In this document: in pieces, positions 35,288 to 44,269 of the stretch
Layout of the letters: each line of letters opens with the position of its first letter
Numbering within the stretch: position 1 is the first letter of the stretch
Source of the DNA: Salinarimonas ramus
Lineage (GTDB): Bacteria > Pseudomonadota > Alphaproteobacteria > Rhizobiales > Beijerinckiaceae
Length of the DNA stretch: 64,000 bases
Assembly: GCF_014645695.1 (NCBI RefSeq)
Contig: NZ_BMMF01000017.1
Location: 44,713 to 108,712, forward strand
Direction of reading: 5' to 3'
Notes under the pieces: model-generated
Told to the model about the DNA's origin: nothing
Seen by the model: the letters and a program-made list of their open reading frames with translations, nothing else
Database searches by the model: none
Program-made: the position numbers and the translations under genes

Positions 35288-36346
35288 ATGGGATCCTCGG
35301 TTCAGGAACCGGCCCGCGGCGCGCGCGGGCGGGTCACTCTGCAGATCATCGCGGACGCGCTCGGCGTCTCGACGGCGACGGTCTCCCTCGCCTTGCGCAA
35401 CGCCCCCGTGGTGGCGGAGGCGACGCGGCTGCGCGTCCATCAGGCGGCGCGCGATCTCGGCTACACCTACAATCGCGGCGCGGCCGCCCTGCGCACGGCC
35501 CGCTCGGACATGCTCGCCGTCGCCCTCTCCGACGTGGCGCTGCCCGATCACGCGGCGATCCTCGGCGCGGTGGAGGACACCGCCCGCGCCGCCGGCCGCA
35601 CGATCCTGCTCGGTACCACGGCGGAGGATCTCGTGCGCCAGGAGCAGGTGCTCGCCATGCTGCGCGAGTTCCGGCCCGACGGCCTGCTCATCGCCCCCGC
35701 CGCCGGCACGAAGGCGGCGGCGCTCTACCATCTCGTCGCGGCGGGCATCCCCGTGGTGCAGGTGGCGCGCGAGGTCGATGGGCTCGCCTTCGACTACGTG
35801 GGCAGCGACGAGACGCTCGCCGCGTGCCTGGCGGTGGAGCATCTGCTCGCGCTCGGCCATCGCCGCATCGGCATGATCGGCGGCGCCGAGGGGGTCTCGA
35901 GCCATCGCGACCGCCGCCGCGCCTTCTGCGAGGCGCTTCAGCGCGCCGGCGTGCCTGTCGATTGCGGCTGGCTCCTCGACGGCTACGGCAGCCGCGAGAC
36001 CGGCATCGCGGGAATGGGCCGCCTCCTCGCCCTGAAGGAGGCGCCGACCGCCGTCGTGTGCGTGGACGACCTCACCGCCATCGGCGCCATGATCGGGCTG
36101 GCCCGCGCCGATCTGCGCCCCGGGCGCGACCTCTCCGTCGTCGGCTGCGGGGACGCGCCGGAGGCCGTCGCCTTCGAGCCGCAGCTCTCGACCGTGCGCG
36201 CCCATCACGCCGCCATCGGCCGACGCGCGGCGGAGGTGCTCATGCGCCGGATCGCCGAGCCGGAGGCGCCGCCGGAGCGCCACGTGATTCCCCCCGAGCT
36301 CGTGGTGCGCGCCTCCTGCGCGCGGCTGGAGCGCATCGCCGCCTGA
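35288..36346 (+). CDS. LacI/GalR-family transcriptional regulator
   Basis: This is a 352-residue repressor. The N-terminal LacI HTH (VTLQIIADALGVSTATVSLALRNAPVV) is followed by the hinge helix (GYTYNRGAAALRT). The periplasmic-binding-like domain covers about residues 75-345 (VGSDETLAACLAVEHLLALGHRRIGMIGG). The effector is unknown. The short upstream gap has the 8-bp palindrome CGTTAACG (35249-35256), a possible autoregulatory site. No obvious partner operon is adjacent, although the galactoside locus starts 10 kb away. Confidence 0.93.
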   Translation: MGSSVQEPARGARGRVTLQIIADALGVSTATVSLALRNAPVVAEATRLRVHQAARDLGYTYNRGAAALRTARSDMLAVALSDVALPDHAAILGAVEDTARAAGRTILLGTTAEDLVRQEQVLAMLREFRPDGLLIAPAAGTKAAALYHLVAAGIPVVQVAREVDGLAFDYVGSDETLAACLAVEHLLALGHRRIGMIGGAEGVSSHRDRRRAFCEALQRAGVPVDCGWLLDGYGSRETGIAGMGRLLALKEAPTAVVCVDDLTAIGAMIGLARADLRPGRDLSVVGCGDAPEAVAFEPQLSTVRAHHAAIGRRAAEVLMRRIAEPEAPPERHVIPPELVVRASCARLERIAA

Positions 36347-36583
36347 GGCAATCTCCGATTCCCGGGGACGTGCGCTCGCGCGAAGATCGCATGCGCGGGC
36401 GCGGGCGCTCGTGCCGCGTCGGTTGGTCGCGGATTCAGAGGGCGGAGGCGCTCGGCGGGGGCGCCGATCTCGCCTGGAACCGGGCCCTCCCCCCGCAACG
36501 TCCGATTCCCGCCGCCGCGATTCCGTCCGCCCGTGCCCGCGACTCCTGCTTGACTCCATCCGGCCGCGATGGAATCCATGAGC

Positions 36584-36598
36584 GAACGGATTAGGAAC
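36584..36598 (+). promoter_or_regulatory. LexA box upstream of imuA (GAAC-N7-GAAC)
   Basis: The sequence GAAC GGATTAG GAAC is the reverse complement of GTTC-N7-GTTC, the direct-repeat LexA box of alphaproteobacteria. It lies 16 bp before the imuA start codon. It is downstream of a TTGACT -35-like hexamer (36550-36555), where a bound repressor would cover the transcription start. This predicts SOS induction of imuA-imuB-dnaE2. Confidence 0.88.
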
Positions 36599-36614
36599 AG
36601 ACAGGGATCGAACC

Positions 36615-37748
36615 ATGGCTCGTCACGAGCCTCACGACGGCGCCCCCGCGCCGGCGGACGGCGAAGCCGTGCCGGGATGGGAGGCAGTTCCCCGAGAGGA
36701 GGACGCCCTCGCCCGGCGCCTCGCCCGGGCGCGCGCCGCGCTCGCCTCGGCGCTCGCCGAGCAGGGGATCGCCGAGCAGGGGATGTCCGCGCGCGACGGG
36801 ACGGCGAGCGCGGCCGGCGGGTTCGGGGAGGCGGCGCAGGCCGGCTATGCGGTTCCCTCGGCCGCCGTGCCGGCGGCACCGCGGCGGCGCCGGCCCCGTC
36901 CCGCACCGCTGGGGGCCGAGGGGCTCGACGCGGTCCTCGGCGGCGGGCTCGCGCGCGGCACGATCCACGAGATCCTGGCGCGGGAGGCGGGAGATCTCGG
37001 GGCCGCGCACGGCTTCGCGCTCGCCCTCGCCGCCCGCCTCGCCGCGCCGGCCGCTCCGCGCTCGCTCGAAAGCCGCGGGGCAGAGAACCGCGGGGCAGAG
37101 AGCCGCGGGGCAGAGCGCCTGCCCGGCCGCGTCCTCCTCGTGCAGGACGAGGAGGCGGCGCGGGAGGACGGGGCGCCCTACGGGCCGGGGCTCGCGCTGC
37201 ACGGGCTCGACCCCGCCCGCCTCGTCCTGGTGCGCGCCCGCGACGCGCACGAGGCTTTGTGGGCGACGGAGCAGGCCCTGCGCTGCCGGGCGCTCGGCGC
37301 CGTCCTCGCCGAGATCGCCCGCCTGCCGGGCCTCTACGACCTCACCGCCTCGCGCCGCCTGGTGCTCGCCGCCCGCGAGGGCGGGACGACGGGGCTCGTG
37401 GTGCAGGCCGCCTTCGGCGCGGGAGCCGGCACCGGCGCGCGCGCCAGTGCCGCCGAGAGCCGTTTCGTCGTCGCGGCGGCACCCAGCCGGCCGGGCCTCG
37501 CCGGCACGCCAGGCGCGCCCGCCTGGCGCGTCCATCTCGCCCGCCATCGCGGCGGCCGCGAGGGTCTCTATCACCTGGAGTGGAGCCATGACGATCGTGC
37601 CTTCCGAGAGCTCGAGCCGCGCGCCCACGAGCCCGCCGCCGGCGAAGCGCTACCTCGCCCTCGTCCTGCCGACGCTCGCGACGGACCGCGCGCGGCGGCG
37701 GGGGCGACGGCGCGGAGGCTCCTCCTTCCCTTCCCCCGCCGCGCCTGA
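36615..37748 (+). CDS. imuA: mutasome protein ImuA
   Basis: This is a 377-residue RecA-like/SulA-like protein of the SOS mutagenesis cassette. The conserved core (LGAEGLDAVLGGGLARGTIHEILA, then RVLLVQDEEAAREDG, GLALHGLDPARLVLVRARDAHEALWATEQALRC) begins near residue 98. The N-terminus and the middle contain in-frame 15-bp tandem repeats (36756-36785 and 37071-37115), giving EQGIA and ESRGA-type units. Its 3' part overlaps imuB by 161 bp, so the last 50 or so Arg/Ala-rich residues may be a by-product of the missing earlier stop. A LexA box precedes it. Confidence 0.9.
   Translation: MARHEPHDGAPAPADGEAVPGWEAVPREEDALARRLARARAALASALAEQGIAEQGMSARDGTASAAGGFGEAAQAGYAVPSAAVPAAPRRRRPRPAPLGAEGLDAVLGGGLARGTIHEILAREAGDLGAAHGFALALAARLAAPAAPRSLESRGAENRGAESRGAERLPGRVLLVQDEEAAREDGAPYGPGLALHGLDPARLVLVRARDAHEALWATEQALRCRALGAVLAEIARLPGLYDLTASRRLVLAAREGGTTGLVVQAAFGAGAGTGARASAAESRFVVAAAPSRPGLAGTPGAPAWRVHLARHRGGREGLYHLEWSHDDRAFRELEPRAHEPAAGEALPRPRPADARDGPRAAAGATARRLLLPFPRRA
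36756..36785 (+). repeat. tandem 15-bp repeat in imuA (two copies)
   Basis: Two adjacent copies of GCCGAGCAGGGGATC differ at the last base. They encode AEQGI-AEQGM. The unit is a multiple of three, so copy-number changes would keep the frame. Confidence 0.85.
37071..37115 (+). repeat. tandem 15-bp repeat in imuA (three copies)
   Basis: Three adjacent copies of A(G/A)CCGCGGGGCAGAG encode ESRGA-ENRGA-ESRGA. They sit in a variable loop between conserved ImuA blocks. Since the unit keeps the frame, length variation between strains would be tolerated. Confidence 0.88.
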
Positions 37749-39240
37749 GGCGAGCGCCGCAGCGCCGCCCCTCGCGGCCGTGGCCAAGGTGAAGGGCGCG
37801 CTGCGGCTGTCCGCCTGCGACGCCCGCGCGACCGCGCTCGGGCTGCGCGCCGGCATGTCCCTCGCCGACGCCCGCGCGCTCCATCCCGCGCTCGCGGTGG
37901 TGGAGGCCGATCCGCAGGGCGACGCCGCCATGCTCGCGCGCCTCGCCGATTGGGGCCGGCGCTGGACGCCCCTCGTCGCGACGCTGCCCCCCGACGGCAT
38001 CGTCCTCGACGTGACGGGCTCGGCCCATCTCTTCGGCGGGGAGGCCGCCATGCGGGCAGACGCGGTGGCGCGCCTCGCCGCCCTCGGCTTCGCCGCCCGC
38101 GCCGCCATCGCCGGCACGCCGGAGGCGGCGGCGACCCTGGCGCGGGCCGCCGACGGGGCGATCGTGGCCACGGGCGAGGAGACGCGGGCGCTGGCCCCCC
38201 TCCCCGTCGCGGCGCTGGGCGTCGCGGCGGAGATCGCGGACGGGCTCGCCAAGGTGGGCCTGCGCCGCATCGAGGACCTCGCGCTGCGCCCCCGCGCGCC
38301 CTTCGCCGCACGCTTCGGCACCGATCTCGTGGCGCGCCTCGACGCCGCGCTCGGGCGCACGCGCTCCTCCATCGGCGCGCGGCTCGAGGCGCCGCCCTAC
38401 GTGGCGGAGCGGCGCTTCTTCGAGCCGATCCTGACGCCCGAGGACGTCTCGCGCACGCTGCATCGGCTCACCGAGGAGCTCTGCGCCATGCTCGAGACGC
38501 ACGGGGAGGGCGCGCTGGGGCTCGAGCTCGCGCTGTTTCGGGTGGACGGCGCCGTGCGGCGCATCCGCGTCGGCGCGAGCCGCCCCACCCGCGAGCCCGC
38601 GCGCATGGCGCTGCTCTTTCGCGAGAAGCTCGCCGGCGAGCGCGACGAGCTCGACATCGGCTGGGGCTTCGACGTGGTGCGCCTGTCCGCCCTCTCGGCC
38701 CGGCGCCTCGACGAGGCGGCGCGGCGCCTCGACGGGGAGGTGGCGGGGGAGGACCTCGCCCGCCTCGTCGACGCGCTGGGCGCGCGGCTCGGGACGGACC
38801 GCGTGCGCCGGATCGCGCCCTGCGACAGCCATTGGCCGGAGGACGCGGCGGCCTCGATCCGGCCCGGCGCCTCCGGGTCGTCGTCTGCCGGAGCGCCCGA
38901 CGCCGCCTCGGGGCCCGACGCCGCCTGGCCGCAGCCCCTGCCCGACGCCGCCGCCGACCGGCCGATCCGCCTGTTCGCGCATCCCGAGCCCATCGAGGCG
39001 GTTGCGACCGTGCCCGACGGCCCGCCCTTGCGCTTCCGCTGGCGCCGCGTCCTCCACGAGACCGCCGCCTTCGAGGGGCCCGAGCGCATCGCGCCGGCCT
39101 GGTGGGACGAAGACCGCCTCACCCGCGACTATTTCCGCACGGAGGACCGTTCGGGCCGCCGCTTCTGGATCTTCCGCGAGGGCCTCTACGGCCGCGAGAC
39201 GCAGGCCCCGCGCTGGTACGTGCACGGGCTCTTCGGATGA
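37588..39240 (+). CDS. imuB: mutasome protein ImuB (inactive Y-family polymerase-like)
   Basis: This is a 550-residue protein built like a Y-family polymerase. The catalytic Asp expected near the N-terminus is missing (YLALVLPTLATDRARRRG), as in other ImuB proteins, which act as an adaptor linking DnaE2 to the beta clamp. The little-finger part (LEAPPYVAERRFFEPILTPED) and the C-terminal FDG-type domain (RLFAHPEPIEAVATVPDGPPLRFRW) are present. The ATG at 37588, with GGAGTGGAG upstream, makes it overlap imuA by 161 bp. dnaE2 starts 13 bp after its stop. Confidence 0.93.
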   Translation: MTIVPSESSSRAPTSPPPAKRYLALVLPTLATDRARRRGRRRGGSSFPSPAAPEASAAAPPLAAVAKVKGALRLSACDARATALGLRAGMSLADARALHPALAVVEADPQGDAAMLARLADWGRRWTPLVATLPPDGIVLDVTGSAHLFGGEAAMRADAVARLAALGFAARAAIAGTPEAAATLARAADGAIVATGEETRALAPLPVAALGVAAEIADGLAKVGLRRIEDLALRPRAPFAARFGTDLVARLDAALGRTRSSIGARLEAPPYVAERRFFEPILTPEDVSRTLHRLTEELCAMLETHGEGALGLELALFRVDGAVRRIRVGASRPTREPARMALLFREKLAGERDELDIGWGFDVVRLSALSARRLDEAARRLDGEVAGEDLARLVDALGARLGTDRVRRIAPCDSHWPEDAAASIRPGASGSSSAGAPDAASGPDAAWPQPLPDAAADRPIRLFAHPEPIEAVATVPDGPPLRFRWRRVLHETAAFEGPERIAPAWWDEDRLTRDYFRTEDRSGRRFWIFREGLYGRETQAPRWYVHGLFG

Positions 39241-39253
39241 GCGGCGCGCGGCC

Positions 39254-42200
39254 ATGACCGGGCTCCTCCCGCTCTCGATCCCCTATGCCGAATTCGGGGT
39301 GACGACGAACTTCTCCTTCCTGGAGGGAGGCTCGCATCCCGAGGAGCTCGTGGCGCAGGCGGCGAGCCTGGGGCTCGCGGGGATCGGCATCGCCGATCGC
39401 AACTCGGTCGCGGGCGTCGTGCGCGCGCACGTGGCGCTGCGCGAATGGCGCGCGGAGAACGCCACGGGCACCCACGCCCTGCGCCTCGCGCCGGGCGCGC
39501 GCCTCGCCTTCGTCGACGGCACGCCCGACATCCTCGCCTATCCGAAGGACCGCGCCGCCTGGGGCCGGCTGTGCCGGCTGCTCACGCTGGGCAAGAGCCG
39601 CGCGCCCAAGGGCTCGTGCGAATTGCGGGTCGAGGACCTGATCGAGCGCGCGGAGGGCCTGCAGCTCATCGTGATCCCGCATTATGATAAGCCGGCAAAT
39701 GGTCTAGACGCCCTGCCCGCTCTGAAGGAGGCGTCCGCCGGCGCCTGGCTCGCCGCGCGCGCGCTCTACGGCCGCGCCCCGCGCCATGCGCTGGCGAAGA
39801 TCCTCGTGCTGGCCTCGGAACACGGCGTCTCCCCCATCGCCACGGGGGACGTGCTCTACCATTCCCCCGAGCGCCGCCCGCTGCAGGACGTCCTCACCTG
39901 CATCCGCCACGGCACCACCCTGGATGCAGCGGGGCGGCGTCTCGCGGCCAATGCGGAGCGACATATTAAGCCGGCTCACGAAATGCTGCGTCTGTTCCGG
40001 GAGGCGCCCGTCGCCATCCCCGAGACGATCCGCTTCCTGGACGGCCTCGCCTTCTCGCTGGACGACCTGCGCTACGAATATCCCGAGGAGGGCCGCGAGG
40101 GCTTCGCCGACCCGCAGGAGGCGCTCGCGCACTATGCCTGGGAGGGCGCGCGCCGGCGCTTCGGCGACGCCGTGCCCGACAAGGTCGCCGTCGCCATCCG
40201 CCACGAGCTCGCGCTCATCGCGGAATTGCGCTACGCGCCCTACTTCCTCACCGTGCACGACATCGTGCGCTTCGCGCGCTCGCGCGGGATCCTGGCCCAG
40301 GGACGCGGCTCGGCGGCCAATTCCACCGTGTGCTTCTGCCTCGGCATCACCGAGGTCGACCCCACCAAGCACGATCTCCTCTTCGAGCGCTTCGTCTCCA
40401 ACGAGCGCAAGGAGCCCCCCGACATCGACGTCGACTTCGAGCACGAGCGGCGCGAGGAGGTGATGCAATACGTCTACGAGCGCTACGGCCGCGACCGCGC
40501 GGGGCTGGCTGCGAGCGTCATCACCTATCGCGCCCGCTCCGCCGTGCGCGAGGTGGGCAAGGTCTTCGGCCTCTCGGAGGACAGCGTCGCCGCCCTGTCG
40601 GGCTCGATCTGGGGCTGGTCGAAGGCGAGCGTCGAGAGGAAGGAGGTCGAGCGCCTGGGCATGGATCCCGGCGAGACCCGGCTCTCGCGGGTGCTGGCGC
40701 TGGCGCAGGAGCTAAACGGCTTCCCCCGCCACCTCTCGCAGCACACCGGCGGCTTCGTCATCACCCGCTCGCGCCTCGACGAGGTCACCCCCGTCTCGCC
40801 GGCCGCCATGGAGGACCGCACCACGGTGGAATGGGACAAGGACGATCTCGAGGCGCTGGGCATGCTCAAGATCGACCTCCTCGCGCTGGGCATGCTCTCG
40901 TGCCTGCGCCGCGCCTTCGACCTCCTGGCGCGCCATTACGACGAGCGGCTCACCCTCGCCACGATCCCCGCGGAGGACCCGCGGGTCTACGCCATGATCC
41001 AGCGCGCGGACACGCTCGGCGTCTTCCAGATCGAGAGCCGGGCGCAGATGTCGATGCTGCCGCGCCTCAAGCCGGCGTGCTTCTACGACCTCGTCATCGA
41101 GGTCGCCATCGTGCGCCCCGGGCCGATCCAGGGCGACATGGTCCACCCCTACCTGCGCCGCCGCGAGGGGCGCGAGCACGTCGTCTACCCCTCCCCCGCC
41201 CCGGAGCACGGGCCGAAGAACGAGCTCGAGCAAGTGCTCGGCAAGACGCTCGGCGTCCCGCTCTTCCAGGAGCAGGCGATGAAGATCGCCATCGTCGCCG
41301 CGCGCTTCACCCCCTCCGAGGCCGATCGCCTGCGCCGCGCCATGGCGACCTTCCGGCGGGTGGGGACGATCGGCACCTTCGCGCAGAAGATGGTGGAGGG
41401 CATGGTGGCGCGCGGCTACGAGCGGTCGTTCGCCGAGCATTGCTTCCGGCAGATCGAGGGTTTCGGCGAATACGGCTTCCCGGAGAGCCACGCCGCCTCC
41501 TTCGCGCTCCTCGTCTACGCCTCGTGCTGGGTGAAGGCGCGCTATCCGGACGTCTTCGCGGCGGCGCTCTTGAACGCCCAGCCCATGGGCTTCTACGCGC
41601 CGGCGCAGATCGTGCGCGACGCCCGCGAGCACGGCGTCGAGATCCGCCCGCCCGACATCAACGCCTCCGACTGGGACTGCACGCTCGAGCCCGGCCCGCC
41701 GGCCGCGGAGCGGCTGCATCCGGCGCACGCCTCCATGCGCGGGGACATCCGCGCACGCCACGCGCTGCGGCTCGGCCTGCGCTCGGTCAAGGGCGTGCGC
41801 GAGGAGGACATGCGCCGCCTCGCGGCGCGGCGCGGGGCGGGCTACGATTCGGTGCGCGACGTGTGGCTGCGCACGGACCTCGCGCCGGCCGCGCTGGAGC
41901 GGCTGGCGGAAGCCGACGCCTTCGCCTCGCTGGGGCTTTCGCGGCGCGACGCGCTGTGGGCGGTCAAGGCGCTCCGGCGCGCGGGCGACAAGGACGACCT
42001 GCCGCTGTTTCGCGCCGCCACCATGGCCGAGCGGGAGCCCGACGCCGCGCTCCCGCCCATGCCGCCGGGCCAGGAGGTGGTGGCGGATTACCGCTCGCTG
42101 ACCCTCTCGCTCAAGGCGCACCCGGTCTCCTTCCTGCGCGCGACGCTGGCGCGGCGCGGGGTGACGCGCCATCTCGAGCTCGATCGCGTGCGCGACGGCG

Positions 42201-42718
42201 CCCGCGTCCAGGTCTGCGGCCTCGTCCTCATCCGCCAGCGGCCGGGCTCGGCCAAGGGCGTCATCTTCATGACGCTCGAGGACGAGACCGGCATCGCCAA
42301 CCTCATCGTCTGGCCCAAGACCTTCGAGGCCTACCGCCCCGTCGTCGTCGGCGCGCGGCTGGTGGGCGTGCGCGGGCGCCTGCAGCGGGCGAACGGCGTC
42401 ACCCACATCGTCGCCGACGCGCTGGAGGACTGGTCGGACCTGCTGGCGCGGCTCGGCGGCGAGGGCCTGCCCGAGGCTCTGGCGCGCGCCGACGAGGTCA
42501 AGGCCGGCGGCTCCGCCGATCCCCGCGAGAAGGAGACGAAGCGCGAGCGCGAGGCGCGCTTCCGCGCCCTGGTGCGCGAGGAGCCGGCGCTCGCGCAGGA
42601 CGTCGCACGCCACGAGGCGCAGTCGGCGTTGCGCCGCGGCGCCGCCGCCGATCCCACCACGCTCCCCGACCGCCGCGGCGTCGCCGCCGCCATGCCAAAG
42701 GGGCGGAACTTCCGATGA
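39254..42718 (+). CDS. dnaE2: error-prone DNA polymerase DnaE2 (ImuC)
   Basis: This is a 1154-residue C-family polymerase of damage-induced mutagenesis. It has an N-terminal PHP domain (YAEFGVTTNFSFLEGGSHPEELV), the polymerase core with acidic residues in PPDIDVDFEHERREEV, an HhH region, and an OB domain (VQVCGLVLIRQRPGSAKGVIFMTLEDETG). The C-terminal tau/theta-binding part of the replicative DnaE is missing, as usual for DnaE2. The start at 39254 (MTGLLPLSIP) is used. It is the third gene of the LexA-controlled cassette. Confidence 0.97.
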   Translation: MTGLLPLSIPYAEFGVTTNFSFLEGGSHPEELVAQAASLGLAGIGIADRNSVAGVVRAHVALREWRAENATGTHALRLAPGARLAFVDGTPDILAYPKDRAAWGRLCRLLTLGKSRAPKGSCELRVEDLIERAEGLQLIVIPHYDKPANGLDALPALKEASAGAWLAARALYGRAPRHALAKILVLASEHGVSPIATGDVLYHSPERRPLQDVLTCIRHGTTLDAAGRRLAANAERHIKPAHEMLRLFREAPVAIPETIRFLDGLAFSLDDLRYEYPEEGREGFADPQEALAHYAWEGARRRFGDAVPDKVAVAIRHELALIAELRYAPYFLTVHDIVRFARSRGILAQGRGSAANSTVCFCLGITEVDPTKHDLLFERFVSNERKEPPDIDVDFEHERREEVMQYVYERYGRDRAGLAASVITYRARSAVREVGKVFGLSEDSVAALSGSIWGWSKASVERKEVERLGMDPGETRLSRVLALAQELNGFPRHLSQHTGGFVITRSRLDEVTPVSPAAMEDRTTVEWDKDDLEALGMLKIDLLALGMLSCLRRAFDLLARHYDERLTLATIPAEDPRVYAMIQRADTLGVFQIESRAQMSMLPRLKPACFYDLVIEVAIVRPGPIQGDMVHPYLRRREGREHVVYPSPAPEHGPKNELEQVLGKTLGVPLFQEQAMKIAIVAARFTPSEADRLRRAMATFRRVGTIGTFAQKMVEGMVARGYERSFAEHCFRQIEGFGEYGFPESHAASFALLVYASCWVKARYPDVFAAALLNAQPMGFYAPAQIVRDAREHGVEIRPPDINASDWDCTLEPGPPAAERLHPAHASMRGDIRARHALRLGLRSVKGVREEDMRRLAARRGAGYDSVRDVWLRTDLAPAALERLAEADAFASLGLSRRDALWAVKALRRAGDKDDLPLFRAATMAEREPDAALPPMPPGQEVVADYRSLTLSLKAHPVSFLRATLARRGVTRHLELDRVRDGARVQVCGLVLIRQRPGSAKGVIFMTLEDETGIANLIVWPKTFEAYRPVVVGARLVGVRGRLQRANGVTHIVADALEDWSDLLARLGGEGLPEALARADEVKAGGSADPREKETKREREARFRALVREEPALAQDVARHEAQSALRRGAAADPTTLPDRRGVAAAMPKGRNFR

Positions 42719-42720
42719 GG

Positions 42721-44256
42721 TCAGCCGCGATCGGGCGAGGCGCCCGCGGTCGCCGCCGCCCCCTTCCTCGCGCGCCGGCGCACGGAGGCGAGGAGGCGGG
42801 GCACGAGCGACAGGAGAAGCAGCGCGATGAGCACGAGGGTGATCGGGCGATCGAGCACGAAGGACGGGTCGCCCCCGGTGATCTGGTAGGAGCGCACGAG
42901 CTCGCCCTCCGCCATGTCGCCCACGAGGAGGCCGACCACCGCCGCGGCCACCGGGTAGCCGTAGCGGCGCATGGCCCAGCCGAGCACGCCGCCGGCGACG
43001 ACCGTGATCGGCCCCACCATGTTGCCGGTGATGGCATAGGCGCCCACGATGGAGAGCACCATCACGACGGGGGTGAGGAGCCGCAGCGGCACCTTCACGA
43101 TGGTGCCCGCCGCGAACACGAGGGCCGTGCCCACGAGGAGCAGGAGGAAGGCCTGCGCCATGTTGCCGAGGATGAGCGCGTAGACGACGTCGCCGTTCTC
43201 CGCGATGAAGCGCGGCCCGCCGGTCACGTTGTGCATGGCGAAGGCGCCGAGCAGGATCGCCGTGCCCGCGCCGCCGGGCAGGCCGAGCGCGAGGAGCGTG
43301 ATCATCGAGCCGCCCTCGGACGAGCTGTTGGCCGCCTCCGACGCGATGACGCCCTCCGGCGCGCCCTTGCCGAAGCGGGACGGGTCCTTGTCGCGGCGCT
43401 TGGCGATGGCGTAGGAGGCGAGGTTCGCCACGCTCGAGCCGACGCCCGGCACCATGCCGATGCCCGCCCCGATGAAGCCCCCGCGCATCAGGTCGACGGG
43501 CTTTCCGAGCGCGAGCCTGATGCCGCCGAGGATGGCCGAGAGCCGCACCACCCGGTGCGCCCGCTCCTCGACGATGTAGTCGCGCCCCACGAGGCCGAAC
43601 AGCTCGGAGGCCGCGAACAGGCCGATGAGCGCCGCGATCGGCGGGATGCCGTCGAGGAGGTACATCGAGCCGAAGGTGCCGCGCATCTGGCCGGCGTCGC
43701 TGAAGCCGATCGTCGAGAACAGGAGGCCGACGATGCCGGCGGCGACGCCCTTGGCGACGCTCGCGGTGTTGAGCACGGCGATGAGTGTCAGCCCCCAGAT
43801 CGCGACGACGAGGAGCTCGGTCGGCCCGAGCCGCAGCACCCATTCGGCGACGAAGTCGACGGTGAAGAGCAGGAGCAGGTAGCCCACGAGCGTGCCGACC
43901 ACCGAGGCCGCGAGCCCGGCGCCGAGCGCCTCGCCGTGGCGGCCCGCCACCGACATGGGGAAGCCGTCGAAGGCGGAGGCCACCGCCGACGAGGTGCCGG
44001 GAATGTTGATGAGGATCGCCGGGATCGCCCCGCCGAAGCCGCCGCCCGTGAAGATCGCGGTGAGGAACAGGATCGCCGTGAGAAAGTCCATGTAGAGCGT
44101 GGCGGGCAGGAACACCGCCATGGCGATCGAGATCGACAGGCCGGGGATCGCCCCGAAGATCACGCCGATGACGAGGCCCGGCACCACGACGAGCCAGGCG
44201 CTCGGCGTCGAGGCGAGAAGGTCGAGGGCACCGGCGAAGGCGACCGTGTCGATCAT
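42721..44256 (-). CDS. tctA: tripartite tricarboxylate transporter large permease TctA
   Basis: This is a 511-residue membrane protein with about 12 helices and the TctA family blocks FGAIPGLSISIAMAVFLPATLYMD, AIPAILINIPGTSSAVASAFDG and GMVPGVGSSVANLASYA. It takes up carboxylates with a cation gradient, using the TctC binding protein. It ends 2 bp from dnaE2 (convergent). It starts 13 bp after tctB. Confidence 0.95.
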   Translation of the reverse strand: MIDTVAFAGALDLLASTPSAWLVVVPGLVIGVIFGAIPGLSISIAMAVFLPATLYMDFLTAILFLTAIFTGGGFGGAIPAILINIPGTSSAVASAFDGFPMSVAGRHGEALGAGLAASVVGTLVGYLLLLFTVDFVAEWVLRLGPTELLVVAIWGLTLIAVLNTASVAKGVAAGIVGLLFSTIGFSDAGQMRGTFGSMYLLDGIPPIAALIGLFAASELFGLVGRDYIVEERAHRVVRLSAILGGIRLALGKPVDLMRGGFIGAGIGMVPGVGSSVANLASYAIAKRRDKDPSRFGKGAPEGVIASEAANSSSEGGSMITLLALGLPGGAGTAILLGAFAMHNVTGGPRFIAENGDVVYALILGNMAQAFLLLLVGTALVFAAGTIVKVPLRLLTPVVMVLSIVGAYAITGNMVGPITVVAGGVLGWAMRRYGYPVAAAVVGLLVGDMAEGELVRSYQITGGDPSFVLDRPITLVLIALLLLSLVPRLLASVRRRARKGAAATAGASPDRG

Positions 44257-44269
44257 GGGCGCGAGGGCC

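Noticed and set aside
36430..36480. Possible tRNA-like sequence before imuA
   Set aside because: There is no T-loop GGTTCGA-type sequence or acceptor stem pairing.
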